6,300 bases of DNA, taken from assembly GCA_027063295.1 (NCBI GenBank), contig JAMORZ010000150.1, positions 1-6,300 of the forward strand. Direction: 5' to 3'. This document shows positions 1-5,788 of this stretch, piece after piece. Position 1 is the stretch's first letter; every line of letters begins with the position of its first letter. Origin of the DNA: Sulfurimonas sp. GTDB lineage: Bacteria > Campylobacterota > Campylobacteria > Campylobacterales > Sulfurimonadaceae. Made by a program: the position numbers and the translations under genes. The notes beneath the pieces were generated by a model, which saw nothing but the letters and a program-made list of their open reading frames with translations, was not told where the DNA came from and made no database searches.

Positions 1-731
1 CATCTACTTGTAAAGCACAGATTGAGAGTAACTATGAAGAGGCAAGTTATCTTTTAGAAGCGATGCAAAGTGATGCTCAAATTGGTATGAAAAATATTGC
101 TTATATGCCAACTCAAGAAGTTCAAATACAACGTAGAGAGTTCTTAGGTGCACTAAAGTTACAAAATGTTGCACAAGTAAAAAGATCGTTTGAGAGTGAA
201 GTAAAAAAGGCAACAGATGAGTTAGTAGAACATACACTACAAAAAACAGATATAGCTTTGTTGAGAAAAAAACATATTCCACAAAAACGCAAGATTTTTT
301 TTACAGCGATCAAAAGGATACAAAAACCAGATCAGTTTCATATTGTTGATGCAACCGAGGTGAGTTTTACTTCTCAAAAAATTATGGATGAATCCTTGTG
401 TAATGCTTGTCAAATGTGTTACAGGGTGTGCCCAACAGGGGCTTTAAGCTCAGATATAAAAAATTCAAAAATTGATTTTGATCCTTTTTTATGTATAAAA
501 TGTCAGATTTGTCATGATGTATGTGAACCTGAAGCATTGACTCTTTCAAGCTCTTACAACATCAAAGAGTTTTTTGAGCCCAGTGTGCAAAATTTGATTC
601 GTTTTCGTGTAGCTCGATGTGATGAGTGTAATGTGATTTTTAGTACAAATGCGGATGATACTCTTTGTTACAGATGTAAAACAGAAGAGGAAGAAGCAAG
701 GCAATTATGGGGAATAGAAGATGATGAATAA
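1..731 (+). CDS. 4Fe-4S dicluster protein with C-terminal CxxC ribbon (5' end missing)
   Basis: The frame is open from base 3 to a TAA at 729-731, so the true start lies upstream; the ATG at 63 is internal and at least 20 residues precede it. Numbering from that Met, there are two ferredoxin-type motifs: C113-x2-C116-x2-C119-x3-C123-P and C144-x2-C147-x2-C150-x3-C154. These should bind two [4Fe-4S] clusters and carry electrons. A second cysteine set, C186-x2-C189 and C202-x2-C205, looks like a zinc ribbon or rubredoxin knuckle. An RREF motif occurs at 24-27, and the region ahead of the clusters is charged and helical. No membrane segment is visible, so a cytoplasmic location is likely. The acidic tail overlaps the start of the next gene. 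Polyferredoxins of this shape occur near molybdenum enzymes such as formate dehydrogenase, but the partner is not in the window and that link is only a possibility. Confidence 0.85.
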   Translation, partial: STCKAQIESNYEEASYLLEAMQSDAQIGMKNIAYMPTQEVQIQRREFLGALKLQNVAQVKRSFESEVKKATDELVEHTLQKTDIALLRKKHIPQKRKIFFTAIKRIQKPDQFHIVDATEVSFTSQKIMDESLCNACQMCYRVCPTGALSSDIKNSKIDFDPFLCIKCQICHDVCEPEALTLSSSYNIKEFFEPSVQNLIRFRVARCDECNVIFSTNADDTLCYRCKTEEEEARQLWGIEDDE

Positions 732-1476
732 TGAAAATAGAATCTCCAAGCAGACAAAACTGTTTGGATTTATAGGTGAAGAAGCAGGAGTGAGTCGTTT
801 TTGTGCACTTACTAATAAGCTTTTTAAAACAAACAATGATGATGTGATGATAATCCCTATGAACATTAGAGAGGATGACCTTTACTTTACAGTGAGTAAT
901 ATGAAAAAATCTCATGTAGATGGTGCTGTGATCTCAAATGAGTATGTTTCACACATACCTGAGATGCTAGATGAAGCTTCCTTGATGGTGCAAAGAAGTG
1001 GGATGTGTGATATAGTTTTTAAAGAGGGTGAGAAACTTCGTGGAGATATCTTTTCGATACGAGTGCTTACAGAGCATCTCAAAGATATTTATGCTTCAAA
1101 GATTGCTATTATTGGTATTAATCATCATGCAAAAGCATTTTCGTTTTTAGCTTGTGGGTTTGAAGTGAGTTACTACTATGATAACCTAGAGGAGTTGATG
1201 GCTTTTAGTAAAGAGATCGATGCAGGTGAAATCGATATGAATCGAATTGCTAGCGACATGAATGTAGATTTCTCATCTTACGATGTTGTTTTAGATTTTT
1301 CAGATTTTGATAACCTCTCTATGATAACACATTTACCAAAAGTAGTGCTTGATATGAAAAACAATAAAGAGTTTTCAGCTTTAAGAGCAAGAGCAGAGAA
1401 ATTAGATGCTCAGTATACAGGATATGATGCTCTTTTAGAGAAACTTACACAAAAAGCATATAAACTAATAAAATAA
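721..1476 (+). CDS. shikimate dehydrogenase-like (AroE-fold) protein without catalytic residues
   Basis: This 251-residue protein follows the AroE layout along its length. Residues 14-85 match the substrate-binding domain, from LFGFIGE (14-20) to IPEMLDE (79-85). Residues 127-138 (KIAIIGINHHAK) sit where AroE has its GxGGxxxA nucleotide loop. The C-terminal part, with a VVLDM strand (208-212) and a YTGYDALLEKLTQKA helix (232-246), matches the end of AroE. The catalytic features are gone: the VTxPxK lysine aligns with V76, the GYNTDG aspartate region reads GDIFSI (108-113), and of the SLS substrate serines only S25 is kept. Shikimate dehydrogenase activity is therefore unlikely; a binding or chaperone role is my inference. 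The gene overlaps the ferredoxin gene by 11 bases, or 8 if the second ATG (724) is used. GGGG at 709-712 can serve either start. Confidence 0.75.
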   Translation: MMNNENRISKQTKLFGFIGEEAGVSRFCALTNKLFKTNNDDVMIIPMNIREDDLYFTVSNMKKSHVDGAVISNEYVSHIPEMLDEASLMVQRSGMCDIVFKEGEKLRGDIFSIRVLTEHLKDIYASKIAIIGINHHAKAFSFLACGFEVSYYYDNLEELMAFSKEIDAGEIDMNRIASDMNVDFSSYDVVLDFSDFDNLSMITHLPKVVLDMKNNKEFSALRARAEKLDAQYTGYDALLEKLTQKAYKLIK

Positions 1477-1480
1477 AAGG
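1477..1480 (+). promoter_or_regulatory. ribosome binding site of the 167-aa helical protein gene
   Basis: AAGG lies 7 bases before the ATG at 1488, separated from it by adenines only. It sits just after the stop of the preceding gene (1474-1476) and fixes the start of the third gene of the operon. Confidence 0.6.
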
Positions 1481-1487
1481 AAAAAAA

Positions 1488-1991
1488 ATGAATAGAGAAG
1501 ATTTAAGTGATTTAAGAGCAGAGTTTGATAAGTTTGTACAAGATAAGTGTTCTTTGCAACCAGAGGGCGAATCGATGAATCCAGATATTGGAGATAAAGA
1601 GGATGAAGATCCTGTTCCTCAGTTTGTAGATGCTTTGACATCAAAGCTTTTAGCACCAGCTCTCAGTGGTGTGTACCTTTCACGTTTAGATATCAAAAGA
1701 GTTGCTGAGGGGATTGATGAGTCAATCCCTATAAAAGAGCGTTTGAAAATGGTGAAGGCTCTTTTTCGTCATACAACGAAAAAATCTTATCTTGAAGATG
1801 CTTTTGGTGAGATTACAAAACACATAGATGGAAGAATTTTACTTTATACAGAGCTAAGTGAAGCATTTCCTGCATCAAAAAAACATTTTGATGAGCATAT
1901 CAATAAAGCTCAAAAAACAAAAAAAATGTTTGCTCAGATCGTTGAAGATTTTGAAGAGATCGAACCAACAAGTGATCCACTTTTCGTTTAG
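1488..1991 (+). CDS. uncharacterised acidic helical protein, last gene of the redox operon
   Basis: I do not recognise this 167-residue family. The first 45 residues are charged and low in hydrophobics, with an acidic stretch at about 34-41, and are probably flexible. From about residue 46 to 155 the sequence looks like a bundle of amphipathic helices, including a basic stretch at 83-100 (PIKERLKMVKALFRHTTKKS) and a helix at 130-155. There is one cysteine (C21), no signal peptide, no membrane segment and no metal motif. It begins 11 bases after the AroE-like gene, so the two are almost certainly co-transcribed. The cytoplasmic helical form beside an Fe-S protein would suit an assembly or chaperone factor. 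However, I see no TorD motif, and the function stays unknown. Confidence 0.8.
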   Translation: MNREDLSDLRAEFDKFVQDKCSLQPEGESMNPDIGDKEDEDPVPQFVDALTSKLLAPALSGVYLSRLDIKRVAEGIDESIPIKERLKMVKALFRHTTKKSYLEDAFGEITKHIDGRILLYTELSEAFPASKKHFDEHINKAQKTKKMFAQIVEDFEEIEPTSDPLFV

Positions 1992-2006
1992 AGAATTTTC
2001 TCTAAA
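1987..2006. terminator. palindrome between convergent operons, possible bidirectional terminator
   Basis: TTTAGAGA (1987-1994) and TCTCTAAA (1999-2006) form an 8-bp stem around a 4-base loop. The left arm contains the TAG of the plus-strand gene (1989-1991), and the right arm contains the TAG of the minus-strand gene (2002-2004). The stem is AT-rich and no long T-run follows on either strand, so it would be a weak intrinsic terminator. No stronger candidate is visible between the two operons. Confidence 0.4.
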
Positions 2007-2412
2007 TGAAGTTTAAATACCCCTGCCAAAGAGCAGCACTTACTATCCCCCCTGCAAATCCAGATAATATATGTGAAAGTAATACACCATTTTTGGCATT
2101 GTTATAGAGTCTTCCGATGAGAGATGGCTTTTTGATGTTAAAGATGATAAAAAATAGTACAGAAGCAAGAGTTTGCAGTAAAAAACCATTGGCAAGAGTG
2201 AAGATCTCTGAAGGGACAACCCCATAGGCTGGAGCAACACTGAGTGCAAACCATACAGCAACGATCGTGGAAAACTGCTCTTTTTGTGTCTTAAAGAGGA
2301 TAACACTCAAAAGTAAAGCTGCTAAAAAAAGTGTGTTGATATCGAGAAAGAGTAAAATTCCAACTCCTCCAAATGCTGCTAAAAATGTAAGAAAAAAATC
2401 TTTTGTTTGCAA
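2002..2412 (-). CDS. PgpA-family membrane protein lacking the catalytic acids
   Basis: This 136-residue, strongly hydrophobic protein has about four membrane segments and is placed last in the ispDF operon, where relatives carry pgpA. PgpA removes the phosphate from phosphatidylglycerophosphate in phospholipid synthesis, using conserved acidic residues. The fold signature remains: VWFALSVAP (53-61) matches the segment after the PgpA DE motif, and KPSLIGRL (95-102) matches the KPxPIxxxD segment. The acids are not kept: DExxG reads S48-T49-I-V-A52, the aspartate after KPSxIG is Y103/N104, and the MxDDxxAG motif reads L112-S-H-I-L-S-G118. The N-terminal GTxGS loop is also missing. Phosphatase activity is doubtful; it may be a reused paralogue, with the real phosphatase elsewhere. 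The start is TTG, since the first residues already align with the family's FLT segment. A 14-base gap separates it from the gene before. Confidence 0.75.
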   Translation of the reverse strand: MQTKDFFLTFLAAFGGVGILLFLDINTLFLAALLLSVILFKTQKEQFSTIVAVWFALSVAPAYGVVPSEIFTLANGFLLQTLASVLFFIIFNIKKPSLIGRLYNNAKNGVLLSHILSGFAGGIVSAALWQGYLNFI

Positions 2413-2419
2413 GTATAAA

Positions 2420-2424
2420 CCTTT
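2420..2424 (-). promoter_or_regulatory. ribosome binding site supporting the TTG start of the PgpA-like gene
   Basis: Read on the minus strand, AAAGG ends 7 bases before the TTG at 2412-2410. It lies in the short gap after the stop of the ATP-sulfurylase-like gene. No ATG occurs nearby at a better spacing. Confidence 0.5.
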
Positions 2425-2426
2425 AT

Positions 2427-3617
2427 TTATGTTAGTGATGTTGTCTGGTAAAGTTTCATAAGTTCAAGATAGAAATCTCGTTCACTATGTTCCTCTAAAA
2501 GCCCTTCAACAGGAAAAGTGTCATAGTAAAGCTTTTCAAGTTTTTTAAATCTGTTTGGAATCAGTTTTGAGAGTAAAAATGCACTTATCTCTTTACGAAT
2601 AAGTACAGCAGGTGGAAGCAGACCAGCTTCAAGTAGTTCTAAAATAGAATCAGCATGATAAGAGATCTGATGGTGTTGCCCGTGAGGACAGGTATTTTTA
2701 CTTACAAGTGTTGTACACTCATTACAATAAACATACTCACTAGCGATACTTATCTCAATATCTATCCCAACAACCTTATCGATGATAGATTTGTTTGAAT
2801 TACAATCATAAAACATCCCAAGCCCTGCATGGTTACGACCAATAGTGAGGCGATTGCATCCATAGTTTTTTGCAACGATTGCATCGATGATGATCTCATT
2901 GTATCCCGCAAAGATGTAGCTATTTTCAAGAGGAACGATCACAACACGATTTTTAGGTAGATAGTTGTTGATAAAATACTCCAAAGCCTCTTTTCTTATC
3001 TCATAAGCGATGTTAGCATTATCATAAGGTTTAAGAAGAAAAATTACCAAAAGATCACTTGAATCTAATGTTTGACGAATTAGTCGTTCATGTGCACGGT
3101 GCAGAGGGTTTGCAGCCATCACTAAGGAGGTGACATGGTGTGCCCCTATGAGCTCTTTTGCTTCTTGTATTTTTGCGATTGATTTGTTTGGTTTTGCATC
3201 TATAAGTGTGTACTCACCACAAAGTGCCCATGAACCAATACGTTTGATAGTAGCCATAACTCCAGGGTGTGAAAGATCATCTGTTCCATAGATATGTTTT
3301 ACACGCTCATTTGGATCTATCTGAAATATTTCATCAACATTGAGTGTTGCAAAGAGTGTATCTTCACAGATAAGATCTACCTCTTCACCTACTTCAAGTG
3401 AAGAGATGATCTCTTCGTTTTTCTTACCTGATGGTGCTAAGATAAAAGGGAATGGAAATGTTTTTCCATTGAGTAAACCTGTACGAAGAACCTCTTGGCT
3501 CTGAGTTTTATTCATCAGTTTCGTTACAGGATCTAAGAGACCATCTTTTAAAAGTTCAAGTGCAGATGCTGCTTCTTTGTCAATGTAGATTGATCTATTT
3601 TTTCTTGATGATGTCAT
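2427..3617 (-). CDS. ATP sulfurylase-like protein with altered active-site motifs
   Basis: This 396-residue protein has the sulfate adenylyltransferase layout: a PUA-like N-terminal domain (about 1-145), a nucleotidyltransferase domain, and a zinc site with C298, C301 and C310 followed by histidines. Real ATP sulfurylases join sulfate and ATP to give APS and pyrophosphate. Here HRAH (173-176), the HxxH nucleotide motif, is kept. However, QTRNP reads MAANP (167-171), the AGPRE loop reads AGYNE, GRDHAG reads GRNHAG (260-265), and the late GTxxR segment reads HADSIL (321-326). Loss of the QxRN glutamine and arginine argues against normal sulfate use, so an adenylyltransferase with another substrate is possible. 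I chose ATG 3617 over an upstream TTG (3659) because the extra 14 codons lie inside the preceding gene and the family homology starts after it. GGGAAAAGAG ends 8 bases before this ATG. The gene overlaps the regulator by 23 bases. Confidence 0.8.
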   Translation of the reverse strand: MTSSRKNRSIYIDKEAASALELLKDGLLDPVTKLMNKTQSQEVLRTGLLNGKTFPFPFILAPSGKKNEEIISSLEVGEEVDLICEDTLFATLNVDEIFQIDPNERVKHIYGTDDLSHPGVMATIKRIGSWALCGEYTLIDAKPNKSIAKIQEAKELIGAHHVTSLVMAANPLHRAHERLIRQTLDSSDLLVIFLLKPYDNANIAYEIRKEALEYFINNYLPKNRVVIVPLENSYIFAGYNEIIIDAIVAKNYGCNRLTIGRNHAGLGMFYDCNSNKSIIDKVVGIDIEISIASEYVYCNECTTLVSKNTCPHGQHHQISYHADSILELLEAGLLPPAVLIRKEISAFLLSKLIPNRFKKLEKLYYDTFPVEGLLEEHSERDFYLELMKLYQTTSLT

Positions 3618-4482
3618 ATTTTTTTCTCTTTTCCCAAAGACTTTTACGGCTGATACCAAGTTTTTTAGAAAGCTCTGTATCTGGGTATTTGTTTTGGTAG
3701 TTAAGAACTATAAATTTTACATAATCCTCAATAGGTAAAATCTCACCTTTGTCAAAAATGTTATTTTCACTTTTGATCTCTAATACAGGGTAGGAAACAT
3801 CTTCTATTTTGTCACTGCTAAAGATGATAGCTTTTTTCCCTTCAATGAGTTCACAAAATGTTTTTTTATCACTCTTTTTCAAAAGTTGATAATCTATCAC
3901 GTAGATGATACAGTTTTGTGGAAGCGATGCTATCTCTGAGAGAGCTTTTGGATCAGAGAGTGTTACAAAGTGGATAGGGAGGTTTTTTTTCTGTGCATGT
4001 TCAAACGCAAAAGCATCTGCATATTTTTGAAAGCTTGTACTTACAAAGATAGGAAGTTCTATCTCATTGTGATCATGCTCATGAGTGACACTTGCAAAGG
4101 TGTGAGTGAGATATTTTTCGTATGCTTTGTTGCGTTTTTTAAGTTTTTCATAGTCTTGATAATGGTCTATCTTGCGAACAAGCTCTTCGATCATAAAAGG
4201 TTTGAGTATATAATCTTTTGCACCTGCTGAGAGTGGTTTAGAAACAGTATCATTTGAGATATATGAAACCATTAAAATAACAATAGAGTTCTTAAATGTT
4301 TCAATCAAAGGGATAAAATCCTGTCCATTGATGTTTGTAGATATAAGAACAACATCATAGTTGGTACTCTTAATCGCATCTTTTGTTGATGTACACATCT
4401 CACATACATGACCAAGTTCACCAAGTTTTGTTGCTATGCTTTGCGCTAGATAAATTTCGTTTTCTATTATGAGTATCTTCAA
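3595..4482 (-). CDS. atypical orphan response regulator, HP1021/Cj1608 type
   Basis: From the TTG at 4482 the protein has 295 residues. Residues 1-110 form a receiver domain (MKILIIENE start, conserved K94 in LKPF). The phosphate-accepting aspartate is replaced by S48 in VVLIS. Residues 143-235 resemble a worn-down NtrC-type AAA+ domain: the Walker A stretch reads VSTSFQKYA and the Walker B stretch IIYVID, with no ATP-binding glycines or lysine pattern. Residues 261-291 form a Fis-type helix-turn-helix (ELSKKLGISRKSLWEKRKK). Position after ispDF, size and missing aspartate match H. pylori HP1021 and C. jejuni Cj1608. These act without phosphorylation in redox and metabolic control, and HP1021 also binds the replication origin. 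Cysteines are at 27, 30, 191 and 210. TTG 4482 overlaps the ispDF stop as TTGA and has GGA 7 bases upstream; TTG 4494 is the alternative start. Confidence 0.88.
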   Translation of the reverse strand: MKILIIENEIYLAQSIATKLGELGHVCEMCTSTKDAIKSTNYDVVLISTNINGQDFIPLIETFKNSIVILMVSYISNDTVSKPLSAGAKDYILKPFMIEELVRKIDHYQDYEKLKKRNKAYEKYLTHTFASVTHEHDHNEIELPIFVSTSFQKYADAFAFEHAQKKNLPIHFVTLSDPKALSEIASLPQNCIIYVIDYQLLKKSDKKTFCELIEGKKAIIFSSDKIEDVSYPVLEIKSENNIFDKGEILPIEDYVKFIVLNYQNKYPDTELSKKLGISRKSLWEKRKKYDIIKKK

Positions 4483-5603
4483 ATCTTTGTCCAATCAAAA
4501 TATTTTAAATTTGCATTTGCTATGACAGCTACACCTTCACCACGACCAACAAATCCGAGTTTTTCAGTAGTTGTTGCTTTGATGTTGACCTGTGCCATCT
4601 CTAAGTTAAGTAGAGGTGCAAGGGCTGCTTTCATAGCAGGTTTATATTTTCCTATGCGGGGTTTTTGTGCCGCTATGGTAATGTCAACATTAGTGATAGT
4701 AAAACCGTAATTGTGAATTTTTGTAACAACATGTTGCAAAAGCTCTTTTGAGTCTATCCCTTTGTATTGATCATCATTATCTGGAAACATTTCACCAATA
4801 TCACCCATGCCAGCTGCACCAAGAAGTGCATCTATTAGTGCATGGATAGCTACATCACCATCACTGTGAGCCAAAAATCCATAATCAGATTCTATCTTTA
4901 CTCCACCAAGCCACATGTCACCTTTTGTATCAAAGGCATGAACATCAAAACCATTGCCACTAAGTGTAACTTGAGATGGTTTTTGAAGACATGGAATTTT
5001 GTTAAGATCTTTGATATATGTGATCTTATGGGCATCCTCCTCGCCAAGGACAAATGCTCTTGTTCCACCCATAGCTACAATAGCACTGCTCTCATCAGTA
5101 AACTCATCATCACACTCAAGAGCTTGTTGAAGTATTTGTGTTTTTGAGAGTTGAGGTGTTTGGATACGTTTGACTTTGTTTCTATCGATAGTCATCCCAT
5201 CATAAACAACAGTATCGTGAACAGGAAGATAAGGAACAATACAATCTGCTGATCTTTTAGCTTTTAAAATAGTATGCAAAAAATCTTCACCGATACATGA
5301 ACGGGCAATATCACTGACAAGAACATACTCAGTTTCAACATACTCTAAGGCATTCTTGAGTGAAAGCTGTCTTGATGTAGAGCCTTGAACAAAAGTGTAA
5401 CTATTGCTATGATTTTTCATAAACACAATATCATCTTGAGAACTTGTGATGATAATTTTTTCAAAAAGCTCTGTTTTTTGAAACTTATCTGCTACAAAGT
5501 GCCACAATGGTTGAGAATCAATGCGAAGCCATTGCTTTTTAACATTATGTTCAAAGCGGCTAGAACTCCCTGCTGCAAGTAATATAAGTGTCATTTGAGA
5601 CAA
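4479..5603 (-). CDS. ispDF: bifunctional IspD-IspF enzyme of the MEP isoprenoid pathway
   Basis: This 374-residue fusion covers two non-consecutive MEP steps. IspD (about 1-210) transfers CMP from CTP to 2-C-methylerythritol 4-phosphate. IspF (about 217-374) cyclises CDP-methylerythritol 2-phosphate to the 2,4-cyclodiphosphate. The IspD part shows LLAAGSSSRF (8-17), K22/K23, the SDIAR segment (97-101, where many IspDs have HDAAR) and QTPQ (148-151). The IspF part shows the metal ligands D220-x-H222 and H254, HSDGD (246-250), the LLGAAGMGDIGEMFPD stretch (260-275), and TTTEKLGF (344-351), which contacts the CDP moiety. All catalytic features seem intact. The start is a TTG: its ribosome binding site is 5 bases away, while the in-frame ATG at 5594 would be 14 bases away. 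The C. jejuni homologue, as I recall it, also begins MSxM. It is the first gene of the four-gene operon and its stop overlaps the regulator start. Confidence 0.97.
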   Translation of the reverse strand: MSQMTLILLAAGSSSRFEHNVKKQWLRIDSQPLWHFVADKFQKTELFEKIIITSSQDDIVFMKNHSNSYTFVQGSTSRQLSLKNALEYVETEYVLVSDIARSCIGEDFLHTILKAKRSADCIVPYLPVHDTVVYDGMTIDRNKVKRIQTPQLSKTQILQQALECDDEFTDESSAIVAMGGTRAFVLGEEDAHKITYIKDLNKIPCLQKPSQVTLSGNGFDVHAFDTKGDMWLGGVKIESDYGFLAHSDGDVAIHALIDALLGAAGMGDIGEMFPDNDDQYKGIDSKELLQHVVTKIHNYGFTITNVDITIAAQKPRIGKYKPAMKAALAPLLNLEMAQVNIKATTTEKLGFVGRGEGVAVIANANLKYFDWTKI

Positions 5604-5608
5604 AGAGA

Positions 5609-5614
5609 CCCCTC
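5609..5614 (-). promoter_or_regulatory. ispDF: ribosome binding site deciding the TTG start of ispDF
   Basis: On the minus strand GAGGGG lies 5 bases before the TTG (5603-5601) and 14 bases before the first ATG (5594-5592). The spacing favours TTG as the true start. Confidence 0.65.
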
Positions 5615-5627
5615 GTTTCTAAAAAAG

Positions 5628-5634
5628 TGTTACG
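5628..5634 (+). promoter_or_regulatory. possible HP1021-type regulator box at the ispDF start site
   Basis: TGTTACG matches the first six positions of TGTTWCW, which I recall as the HP1021 consensus; the last base does not fit. It overlaps the predicted transcription start of the operon that encodes the HP1021-type regulator, so autoregulation is possible. A match this short is weak evidence. Confidence 0.2.
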
Positions 5635-5636
5635 AA

Positions 5637-5642
5637 ATTATA
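5637..5642 (-). promoter_or_regulatory. -10 box of the ispDF operon promoter
   Basis: A perfect TATAAT occurs on the minus strand, preceded by TG and by the T/A-rich upstream DNA typical of Campylobacterota sigma-70 promoters, which usually lack a clear -35 box. It would start transcription near 5630 and leave a leader of about 27 bases before the TTG. That leader still contains the GAGGGG site. Confidence 0.5.
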
Positions 5643-5676
5643 CATATAAAAAGCTTTTTTAATCTTGAATGGTGAA

Positions 5677-5692
5677 ATTAATCCTCATTAAT
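5677..5692. repeat. ATTAAT pair in the divergent promoter region
   Basis: Two copies of the self-complementary hexamer ATTAAT are separated by CCTC, giving a centre-to-centre distance of 10 bases, about one helical turn. This arrangement suits a dimeric regulator, but chance is quite possible in DNA this rich in A and T. Confidence 0.25.
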
Positions 5693-5703
5693 GCAAAATC
5701 TAA

Positions 5704-5721
5704 CTAAAAAATAATTTTTAG
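5704..5721. repeat. inverted repeat upstream of thiC
   Basis: CTAAAAA (5704-5710) and TTTTTAG (5715-5721) are perfect 7-bp arms around ATAA. The repeat lies between the two divergent promoters, 72 bases before the thiC start. It could be an operator or simply an AT-rich structure. Confidence 0.3.
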
Positions 5722-5755
5722 AAAATGACTTTATATTAGATTAACTTTATTTGAT

Positions 5756-5761
5756 TATATT
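5756..5761 (+). promoter_or_regulatory. candidate -10 box of thiC
   Basis: TATATT lies 32 bases before the thiC ATG and would start transcription near 5768. The surrounding DNA is very AT-rich and offers other candidates, such as the alternating TA run at 5766-5776, and no convincing -35 box is present. Confidence 0.25.
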
Positions 5762-5783
5762 TCCACTATATATATAGAAATTT

Positions 5784-5788
5784 AGGAG
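5784..5788 (+). promoter_or_regulatory. thiC: thiC ribosome binding site
   Basis: AGGAG lies 5 bases before the ATG at 5794. It is the strongest Shine-Dalgarno sequence seen in the window and fixes the start of thiC. Confidence 0.75.

Noticed and set aside
63..65. ATG at 63 as the real start of the Fe-S protein
   Set aside because: The frame is open to the window edge, the upstream codons look like normal coding sequence, and no ribosome binding site precedes this ATG.
295..302. T8 and A8 runs (295-302, 1481-1488, 3983-3990) as phase-variation switches
   Set aside because: Runs of eight A or T are common in DNA this AT-rich. Phase variation in this group usually uses longer G/C tracts, and the genes involved are not surface-structure genes.
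2427..3617. Sulfate assimilation or sulfur-oxidation cluster
   Set aside because: Only one Sat-like gene is present, its sulfate-site motifs are changed, and no cysD/N/H/I, apr or dsr type gene is nearby.
3618..3659. Extended N-terminus of the Sat-like protein from a TTG at 3659
   Set aside because: These 14 codons are the out-of-frame helix-turn-helix region of the regulator gene. ATG 3617 has a possible ribosome binding site, and family homology begins after it.
4842..5147. Plus-strand open frames opposite ispDF, the Sat-like gene and the regulator
   Set aside because: They lie wholly opposite well-supported genes, have no ribosome binding sites and resemble no known protein.
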